In this document: piece by piece, positions 56,114 to 64,000 of the stretch
Layout of the letters: each line of letters starts with the position of its first letter
Numbering within the stretch: the first letter of the stretch is position 1
Assembly: GCA_023213395.1 (NCBI GenBank)
Contig: CM041465.1
Location: forward strand, 215,581,741 to 215,645,740
Length of the DNA: 64,000 nt
Direction of reading: 5' to 3'
Source of the DNA: Cycas panzhihuaensis
Lineage: Eukaryota; Cycadophyta
Position numbers and translations under genes: made by a program
The notes under the pieces: model-generated
The model's input: the letters and a program-made list of their open reading frames with translations, nothing else
What the model was told of the DNA's origin: nothing
The model's database searches: none

Positions 56114-58020
56114 TAGAAGGAGATCTATTCACTCCATTCCACTTGTATGGAGTCATTTTGCCTCTCTTTCACCTTTAATGTGAAGTATTAAGAGTGCATT
56201 CATCATTTTCTAATATTTTGAGAGATTAAAATTATAGTACTTTATATGTGGCTATTTTTTCTATGTGTGTAGAAATTCAGAGGTGAAGATTATAGGTTTT
56301 TAAACCCATTCAACCGGAAGCATTAAAGGCCCAAAATTTCATAAAAACTTTTACCATCTTATATTTTTATAAAATTTGGCATACAAGGTCACCTTGACTA
56401 GAGGAGTATTTTTGTCTTCTGGAGAAACTTCATATTTAGCCTGCATCAGTAAGTTTTGACTGAGACAAAAAGGGTAAAATTTATAGATAAGTGATTTAAG
56501 GCACTTTTCCCAATAAAATTCTTTAATTATTAGCTAAAAATCTAAAACTTTTATTAAGGTATTTGGTAGATTTATATCGTAGGATCAGTTTAAGATAAAT
56601 CTCATCAAATTTCATCCACTGGTTAGTGAGATCTATGCAATTTTCTTACAGTTGCTGAATTTGCCTACTCAACCCCACAAAGGACATTGTGAGGGCATTT
56701 CAGGCAATGCTTTGGCTGATTTTGGAGATAGTACAAAAGGGAAAGTTGATGTACATGTCAAAATATAACTTTTAACATATTGAAGTTCAAATTTTGAGAC
56801 AGTGGATCTAGCAGGATTTTGCTTTTGTGCTTTTTCGAGCAAGAATATTTTTATGCCTTTTCAGAAATATGACTTTAGAACTCTATCATAAATGACATTA
56901 TGAACACTTTTTTCTTCTACCATAAATTCAGATTTTATCATTTAGGCCTTCATAGTTGTAATTTTTAAAAATTATGCTCATTTATCATTATTTATAAATT
57001 TTGTGAAAAAAACATAAAATATGGCAAAATAGCATGCATCTAGATTTAGAAAAATTAGTATTTTAGTAGCAAGTTGATGTAGTTTTTATCCCATTATGTC
57101 TTTTATATCAAAACATCCAAAAACATATTTGGAAACATTATACTAAAGCAAGGGAAACCTTAGATCAGAAGCAACATCCAATTCTCCTACTAAATCTAGC
57201 ATGTTTTTTCTATTTACACACATAGCATAAAGCATCACATAAAGCAACAACAACATCAAAGTAAGCAAGCACATTTGGCAACTTTCCATTTCAGTTTTCA
57301 GTTATTCAGAAACATCTTACATTATTCCTAAAAGGAATCTCATCTATACAATATATACCGCCAGTTCTTGACTTGTACACACACTCGCCTTGGTTGAAAT
57401 AGGCTAAGGTTATCCGAAGTCTAGGCCCTAAGGGAGGTGTGAGTTTCATACTAGGTCTAGTCTTAACCAGAATAGTGGTGGAGGGACAGGTTAGCCATAC
57501 CTACGATCTCTAATTAGGGATATTCCTGATAACCACCCAAGAAAACTGAAAACCTTAATGCAAAATTAAAAATAACTTGGTCCAATATCCATCATAGTCG
57601 TGGGATACGTAGTACTATTTAACTCTTCGAAGGAGGTATATAGTTACTCACTGGAAAACTGGGTGAAAACCAGGAGTACTTGGGCTCCACTGTGACTTGG
57701 ATTTTATCACTAAGCACAGGTGCAGGTATCGCGGGTGAAGGCCCTAATCATATACTAGAAGCCTTAGGCATCGAAACCTCACCTACATTTGGACATAAGT
57801 GAGAGGTTAGTGGCATGACATATCACCACTCTTTACTAGCTCTACATTAGGCCTCATCCTTGCATCATTACTTATGCTCATTTTTCATAGTTATTGAAAA
57901 ATACTTAATTATTTCTTGCTTCTCTCATAAGTATTTATTTCTACATCCCTGTTGCGCTAAGTGTATTAGCCACACGTGTTAGTGGCACATACTTCTATCA
58001 TCTCCTCTACTTCTTCATCA
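56114..58020 (+). other. A2 5' leader (1.9 kb)
   Basis: Non-coding, collinear with A1's leader. The block 57,340-57,830 contains the segment conserved in A1 and B1. Confidence 0.65.
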
Positions 58021-59200
58021 TTATCATATCATCTCAATTTAAGCAGAATATTAACTACATATTAAAAGGCAAAGAAAATTGGCATCTATGGTGCACTGGA
58101 GTTAGAAATGTTATAAAGTATGAAGGCCTTTGGAGAGCCCACTTGTAGCCTACACCCAACATACCAGCAATAGCTACAACACCTGCTTCTAGTGGATCTA
58201 TCCCAATAACTCCTATAGATGCTGCAACCAAACTACAATAGGAGATAGATAATGAAAAGATTCATGCAAGAATTATGTTGGTCACTGATCACTCCTTGCA
58301 CAACTTGATTAATGAAGAGTAACATAATACAGCCTGGATGGTCCTTGAAGTTCTCAAGAAGAACTTCAATACCAAATCAGATTTAGAATTTGTTAATCTT
58401 GTTCTGTAAATAAATAAATTAAAAATGTAGAAGGGACAAACTCATGAGATAATAAATCTCCTTCGATCAATAAAGCATGCAATTGATAAAGATTTTAAGA
58501 CCTAATGTATCACTTGGGCATTCTTGATCCAGTTATGTCTACATGTTCCTGATTATAAAAACTTACTTGGAAGTCTTCAATCTAGTGGAACATTGAAGAC
58601 ACTCAACTTTAAAGCACTTGTTGATAAGTTCAAAGAATTTGATAAGACCTTTGATACGAACTTTATAGCCTCTGACTCTCTTCCAGATGCAGCCTTTGAG
58701 ATAGAAGAAGAAGTTTTCTACATAAAAAATCAAGGTTCCTCTCATGCTAGAGGAAATAACTGAGCAAGAGGAAGAGGAAGAAACATAGGAAATCATCCAC
58801 AAGGTTAATCAAACCCTCAGTCACAGCCTCAATAGTCTCAAGGCCAAGGGCTACCTCAACAAAGAGCAAGACAATCAGGCCAAACTAGTACCTCTTCAGG
58901 GACTGGTAATCAAACTATTATTTGTGATCAGTGTAACTGTAAAGGACACTTAGCAAAACATTGTAGAACCACCACTTATAAGTTGGACAAGTTCCAACCA
59001 AAACATAGAGCTCATAATGTTGAAGAAACTTGTGAAGAATCCTTTAGTGGTGTAAGTCTTGTACAAGCACACGCTCAAAGAATTGAGGGATCTTTAACAT
59101 CAAATGCCATTGACCAACTAAAGAGATACTTTGAAGCTTGTTATGGATATATCACTTGTGAATTCCCTTCACCAATGTTAATCCCTATTGGAATTACCAA
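58021..59200 (+). pseudogene. A2 gag
   Basis: The plus strand reads SSQFKQNINYILKGKENW, ARIMLVTDHSLHNLI, VLKKNFNTKSDLEFVNLVL, HVPDYKNLLGSLQSSGTLKTLNFKALVDKFKEFDKTFD, and then an intact knuckle CDQCNCKGHLAKHC (CX2CX4HX4C) at about 58,925-58,966, followed by ESFSGVSLVQAHAQRIEG. The ATG seen in B1 reads ATA here. It is the only copia gag in the window with all knuckle Cys intact. Several stops break the frame. Confidence 0.85.
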
Positions 59201-60480
59201 TAGTATAGCTTCAATCGATGGATAGTGGATCATGGATATAAGAGAAACTCAACATATGATATATAATTATAGTCTATATTAGACATTTGACTCAAATATT
59301 TAAGGAGTTGTTCACATGGATAATAAATCACAACAACCTGTTGAAGGAATTGGTAACATTCACCTAAAACTCCCAGGCTTAGAAGATTTTACATTGCTTG
59401 ATGTCTTATACATACCCAATCTCAAAAAAAAACTACTCTCCTTATCTACACTTATCTCTCATGGATTTGATTTGAGTGTAACCATAAATGACTAGACTCT
59501 CCAAGTCATTCACCCTCCAACTAATCAAGTGGTTTTAACTGAACATCTCTCTGGAAAACTCTTTCGACTGAATGGCTCTCCATCTTCTGAAGCCCATTAT
59601 GCCCAAAGCCCTTGTGCCGATGAAGAATTTGCATTTAATTCCATCTTGACCCATCCAATGTTGTCACCAAAAGCTCTTTGGCATGCTCACATGGGCTATG
59701 TTTATATTGATAGACTTAGAGATCTTTCTAATACTCTTCTGAACCTTCCAAAGTTCTCCTCTAAGCCCTTTAAATGTGAAGCTTGTACCATTGCCAAATC
59801 CCATCGATAACCCTTTCCCAAAAGTCAATGGAAATCGAGCCATCCATTACAATTCATACACTCTAATCTATGCAGACCAATGCCCATTCTTTCACTGAAG
59901 GGCAAGTTATATTACATTTCTTTAATTGATGATTTCAATAGAAACGTATGGGTAGCTTTTCTATACAAGAAATATAAAGCCTTCTGTGTATTCAAAAATT
60001 CAAAGCCCTCACTGAAAAAGAGTCAGGTTATCAACTCAAATGTCTTCAAACTGATAATGGTGGTGAATATACCTTACATGAGTTTGAAAGCTACCTTCAA
60101 GACAATGGCATCAAGCAATAGTAGTAGGTACCCCATAACAAAATAGAGTTGTTGAGTGCATGAACAGGGCAATCATGAACATGGCCCACGCTATGTTGAT
60201 ATACAAAAATATACCTACCTACCTATGGGTTGAAGCTATCTGGATAGTTGTTTATTATATCAATGTTATTAGCCCATCAAAAGAAGTACAATCACCTAAT
60301 GAAAAGTGGTTAGGACAAGCCACTATTATTCACTACTTTAAAATTTTTGGCTCTACATGCTATGCCTATATTTTGGATGCATATCGAAATAAACTCCAGC
60401 CAAGGGCACTTAAGGCATCTTTGTTGGATACCCTATGGACAAGAAATAGTATAAGGTCTTTATACCTTTACAGTGAAAAA
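59201..60480 (+). pseudogene. A2 protease and integrase
   Basis: A TAG precedes WIMDI (protease site; D-S-G-A altered). Then the pre-integrase part (LLSLSTL, ALWHAHMGYVYIDRL), CEACTIAKSHR, the core with SLIDDFNRNVWVAFLYKK, a retained DNGG (after a frameshift at about 60,000), MNRAIMNMAHAMLIYKN, PSKEVQSPNEKWLGQA and FKIFGSTCYAYIL. Arrangement is the same as A1. Confidence 0.8.
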
Positions 60481-60960
60481 TCATCATTACTAGAAATGTC
60501 ATTTTTGCGGAGATAGAGGATTACTTACTTAAACTGGATGTTTAGATTCTAAAATTTAGGGGAGGGGGGACATACATAAATTACTTCAAATATTATAAGT
60601 TGATAATAGAACCTCGAAGAATACAAGTTATGACTCTAAACTAATGAGTGAACATCCAACACCATCCTTTGAAGATAGCAGAGTTGACAAAGGCAAAGCC
60701 ATTATAGAAGAACCATCCTCTCCATCTTTAGTCGACAAAGGTAAAACAATGGTAGAAGGACCATCTTCCTCAAGCATATCAATATCCTCCTCACAAAATA
60801 ATCATTTTAATAAACAAGATTAAAACCAAGAAGTTGAGAAAATGAGAACTTCATTCCTAACTCAAGGATCTCGGGAAGCCCACCAACTCAATAAGGACAT
60901 ATGACCAGATGAGGTGGGTAAAACTAGCACTTAAAATGCCCATAGAGCAATGATGCAAGA
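60481..60960 (+). pseudogene. A2 integrase-RT spacer with purine-rich tract
   Basis: Contains AGGGGAGGGGGGA at 60,558-60,570 inside the coding spacer, then the acidic VDKGKAIIEEPSSP repeat. The tract is 7 nt shorter between matching anchors than in A1, so one of the two copies has shifted frame here. Confidence 0.7.
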
Positions 60961-62520
60961 ATCATTATATATTAATCTTGAACCAATAGAACTGCACTTT
61001 ACTCTTAATGAAGATCCTCTAACATACCAAGAAGTTGTAAAGCATACAGCTTGGAGAAATGCCATGAATGAAGAGTACCAATCTCTTATTAGGAACAGTA
61101 CATAGGAGCTCATTGATCTACCACTTAGTAGAGAGGTAGTTCAAAATAAATGGGTGTTCAAGAACAAATATAGATCAAATGGCACCTTAAGAAACACAAG
61201 GCGAGGTTGGTTGCTAAAGGATTTACATAAAGGGAAGGTATCGACTACACTAAAGTCTTTGCACCTACAACCAAGTGGCCTATAATTAGAACTCTTGTGG
61301 TCTTGGTTGCTCAACAGGATTGGAAAATCCACCAACTCGATATTAAGACCACGTTTCTTAATGGAGATCTTGAAGAAGAAATTTACATGGCTCAGCTAGA
61401 AGGATATGAGATCAAAGGTTAAGAGCATAAGGTTTACAAGCTCAGAAAGTCCTTGTGCGGCCTTAAACAAGCCGCTCGTGCTTGGTTTGCCAAGTTGTCT
61501 AAAAGAATGAGGTAACTTGGATACAAGGTTTGTGACTACTAAGATATTGATGTAACATTGTTCATTAAGTGCCATAAGGATAAAGTTACTTATCTCATAA
61601 TCTTTGTGGATGATATGCTAATAACAGGTAATAGTGAATAGGCAATAAGCCAACTGAGAAAGGACCTTGGCAAAATGTTCGAATTGTCTGACTTCAGTTT
61701 GATGATATATTACTTAGGAATTGAAATATCACAAAAGAATGGAGTAATTTTCCTCTCCTAAGAAAAATACATCAACAATCTTCTAACTAAGTTTCAATTA
61801 GAAGATGCTCAACCAGTGGTATTACCTATGGACCCTAATACCAATCTCTCAGCTAATGGTGACACTAGGGAGGCAGATGCAACACTCTATAGGAAACTTG
61901 TAGGTAGTCTCATCTACACTACCAATACAAGGCTAGATATTGCACACTATATCAGCATTCTTGCTCGTTATATGACAAATCCAAGGTAGAATCATTAGCA
62001 AGCAAGAGTGCGAGTGTTGAGATACCTTAAGACAACTAGCAAATATAGTCTATTGTATGAACCTAATTTAGACTTTAAACTTTCTGCATACACAGATTCA
62101 GACTTTGTAGGAGATAAAGACACAAGAATATCTATGTTTGAGTATGGAATGATTATTGGAATAGCACCAATATCATAAAGATCTAGATGGTAGAAGATAG
62201 TTGTAGATTCAACTATCGAAGCTAAATACATTGCTACTTCTAAAACCAGTAAGGAGGTGATATGTCTTAGAAAATTATTGGAAATATTGAATATCACCCA
62301 AACAAGTCCTACCAGCCTTCATGTAGATAATTAATCAGTAATCTGCCTAGCAAAAAATCTTGTATTTCATGATCATACCAAACACATAAGTATGAAAGTC
62401 CACAGGATTAGAGAACTTGTTCATGATGGCACAATTCAACTGGAATACTACCCCATAGCAGATCAAGTGGCCGATATCTTCACCAAACTACTACAAAAGG
62501 TGAAGTTTGATCAGTTCTAA
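60961..62520 (+). pseudogene. A2 RT and RNase H
   Basis: LHFTLNEDPLTYQE, WRNAMNEEYQSLI, NKWVFKNKYRSN, FT-stop-REGIDY, HQLDIKTTFLNGDLEEEIY, LRKSLCGLKQAARAWF, RMR-stop-LGY, the catalytic FVDDM box (61,603-61,617), YYLGIEISQKNG, RKLVGSLIYTTNTR, YTDSDFVGD, DSTIEAKYIA, LHVDN-stop-SVI and ADQVADIFT follow in order. It has more nonsense codons than A1 and a one-base slip near 61,190. Confidence 0.85.
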
Positions 62521-62994
62521 AGGTAGCTTAGCCTTAGGGCCTCCATCTTTGACTGATCAAAGAAGATGACAACAGGATCATCACACTCTATTCTCTTCGT
62601 GAAAACCCCCTTATGGATGTGAAAGAATAAGAGTAAGTCTCTACTCTATCCTGTTTGTGAAAATCCCATGTGGTCATAAAAGGATAAGGGTTGTACTAGT
62701 TTTGGAAAATCAAAACCTGTGAAAACCTAAAATGGCATAGGGGATGACCAAACAATATATAGAGACATAGCAAATTAAGCTACATATTTAAGTTGCTTGG
62801 CTATCAGGTTACATTAAAGAGCCACCTTAGCCATTTTGATTTATAAAAGGGGCTATAGATCTTAGAAAGTTTGTGGGTTTTTATTTCCCATGAGTGTTTT
62901 TCCACAAAAGTGTCATTTAGAATTTCAATGTAATAATTAGGCTCAAATAAAGACCTCATAGAATAGATTTTCTCAAAAATGACCTTCCACCATT
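62521..62994 (+). other. A2 3' untranslated region with GTGAAAACCC module
   Basis: Three units with GTGAAAA-CCC followed by a GG-rich half at about 62,600, 62,650 and 62,718, matching A1 and B1. Confidence 0.6.
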
Positions 62995-63005
62995 AAAGGG
63001 GGGAT
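62995..63005 (+). other. A2 polypurine tract
   Basis: AAAGGGGGGAT directly before TGAAAGAGG. Confidence 0.9.
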
Positions 63006-63316
63006 TGAAAGAGGTTAATGTATCAAGGTCATTTGTGTAGATTAATTATATGACCTTAGGATATATTATTAGCATTAGTCTCTTAATGAAATACAATTTA
63101 TGTGCATTTAGATGGAATTTTAGGTTCATATCATTAGGTGAGAAAATCCTAACCCTAATGCTCACCCTCAATAATAAAAGGTAAAATCTCAAGGAGGGAG
63201 TTATTATTCATTCTCACCTCCAAGCTTGCTCTCATATCTTGTTTCATCTCTTTTTCATTCTCCATTGCCATTAAGTGTTTGTGAGTGATTTATTCCCTAG
63301 ATCTACCCTTCCTTAA
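63006..63316 (+). repeat. A2 3' LTR (311 bp)
   Basis: TGAAAGAGGTTAATG to CCTTCCTTAA; about 90% identical to the 5' copy counted by eye. Confidence 0.9.
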
Positions 63317-63554
63317 TGACTTATGACTTGTCATTACACCAAAAGCCCGTGGGTGATTTGGGAAGAGGACGCATCGGCAAGTGAACCAGCCATAGTCTAG
63401 CACTCCCCTGTGATGAGGAGGCTGTTATAGCACATATCACCTGTGTTATAATTCCACCTAAATCAGGGGTACATGGGGACCCGATCAGGGAAAGGGGCTT
63501 TGTCTAGCATATGTGTGGGATTTGAACCTTGAACCTAGGTTCTCCTTCCTTGAT
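63317..63554 (-). repeat. GC-richer insert with tRNA-like B box, possible SINE
   Basis: This 238-bp piece is clearly more GC-rich than its surroundings. On the minus strand it carries GGTTCAAATCC, a fit to the pol III B-box consensus, near 63,520. No A box was identified and no flanking duplication is evident. It occupies the place of about 250 nt of C's RNase H. Alternatives are filler DNA from a repair event or another repeat fragment. Confidence 0.35.
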
Positions 63555-63953
63555 TCAATGTTAATTGCATGGAACATAAAGAAACAACCTACAATTTTAT
63601 TATCTACAAATGAAATAGAATATAAAGTAGTGGAAGCATTAACTTGAGAAGTAGTTTAGATCAAAAGGATACTACAAGACCTATAATGACCTTAGAATGA
63701 ACTTATAGTTATGTACTATAAAAATCAAAATATAACTTAGATAATAAAGAATTTAATTATGCATATAGGACAAATCACATTGAAATCAAGAATCAATATA
63801 TCAAAGAGTTAATTCAATAAGGAAAAATTAAACTTTATCATTACAAGATTGAAGATCAAGTTGTAGATATTCTTAGTAAGGCGTTATCAAAGATCAAGCG
63901 TTATCAACACAAAGAAAATCTTAGAATTCTTCCAAATTTACATTATAGGAGAG
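63555..63953 (+). pseudogene. C RNase H, C-terminal part
   Basis: The plus strand reads AWNIKKQPTILLSTNEIEYK, then HIEIKNQYIKELIQ, then KLYHYKIEDQVVDILSKALSKIKR. These are the last copia RNase H motifs (Q-TISLS-TEAEY type and the D-ADI-TK end). The first ~85 residues of the domain are absent at the A2 junction. It is followed by GGAGAG and the 3' LTR start. Confidence 0.75.
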
Positions 63954-64000
63954 TATTAGAAAATAATGAACATTTATGTAATTAAATATAATTGGTCTTG
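63954..64000 (+). repeat. C 3' LTR, first ~47 bp (window end)
   Basis: TATTAGAAAATAATG follows a purine tract and aligns weakly with the C 5' LTR near 48,365; truncated by the window edge. Confidence 0.5.

Larger units (their letters stand above)
55789..63316 (+). mobile_element. Element A2: Ty1/copia retrotransposon, same family as A1
   Basis: 7.53 kb element with 311-bp LTRs (about 30 differences, counted by eye), primer site and polypurine tract. It is the plus-strand sister of A1 and retains the gag segment A1 lacks. Its flanks do not show a target duplication (ATAAA left, TGACT right), and about 250 nt of host C are missing on the right, so the right junction has been rearranged. Nonsense codons and a few frameshifts interrupt all domains. 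Confidence 0.9.
48358..64000 (+). mobile_element. Element C: Ty1/copia retrotransposon hosting D and A2, runs off the window
   Basis: The 5' LTR and primer site at 48,631 are followed by integrase (48,810 onward), then RT (54,598 onward) after the D insertion, and the RNase H end (63,555 onward) after A2. A 3' LTR starts near 63,954 and its first ~45 bases match 48,37x. Gag and protease are missing (only ~170 nt lie between primer site and integrase), as is ~250 nt at the A2 junction. It is very decayed, with RT box YIND instead of YVDD. Confidence 0.75.

Noticed and set aside
1-64000. Host protein-coding genes, rRNA or tRNA genes
   Set aside because: Every frame with a recognisable domain is retrotransposon-derived, and no cloverleaf-capable tRNA or rRNA-like sequence was seen. 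The short unexplained stretches (1,111-2,885, 3,212-4,332, H) show no gene structure I can support.

Overview
The window reads as a piece of a large, AT-rich plant nuclear genome that is almost entirely decayed LTR retrotransposons, inserted one inside another. I find no intact host gene, rRNA, tRNA, CRISPR array or bacterial-type operon. The tRNA-iMet-type primer sites, plant-style Ty1/copia and Ty3/gypsy domains, a Tat/Ogre-like gypsy element with a second RNase H, and old but still recognisable nests suggest a big plant genome with slow DNA removal (a gymnosperm or fern would fit). The species cannot be named from the sequence.

Layout. 1-4,332: a gypsy gag relic, a copia-type LTR and unassigned DNA. 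4,333-48,268: one very large gypsy element, F, on the + strand. Its ~2.4 kb LTRs (4,333-6,719 and 45,858-48,268) enclose gag, protease, RT, RNase H, integrase and a second, archaeal-type RNase H placed after integrase. F is interrupted twice. In its gag sits a minus-strand, gag-only copia derivative, G1 (7,777-16,325, TSD CATAT), which carries the minus-strand copia E (8,432-13,549, TSD TCATC). In its RT sits an unclassified insertion, H (about 19,946-37,507). H contains the minus-strand copia B1 (21,125-35,487, TSD TCACC), which contains the minus-strand copia A1 (24,056-30,797, TSD CCTCT). That part is four levels deep: F > H > B1 > A1. F's 3' untranslated region (41,051-45,857) holds a compound microsatellite, a GC-rich LTR fragment and short tandem arrays.

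48,358-64,000: a plus-strand copia, C, that lost gag and protease and runs off the window. It hosts copia D (49,487-54,592, TSD AATAC/AATGC) and copia A2 (55,789-63,316), a plus-strand sister of A1. About 250 nt of C are missing at the 3' edge of A2, where a GC-richer segment with a tRNA-like B box lies.

All coding regions carry nonsense codons, so nothing here is likely to be autonomously active. The most useful signals are comparative. A1, A2 and B1 share in-frame stops at the same codons, an internal purine-rich tract resembling a central polypurine tract, a conserved leader block and a repeated 3' module. A1 has an exactly in-frame 912-nt gag deletion with otherwise frame-preserved pol. 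D's two LTRs show a covarying GC-rich hairpin. LTR divergences counted by eye (A1 20/312, B1 22/298, A2 30/311; F roughly 15%) agree with the nesting order.
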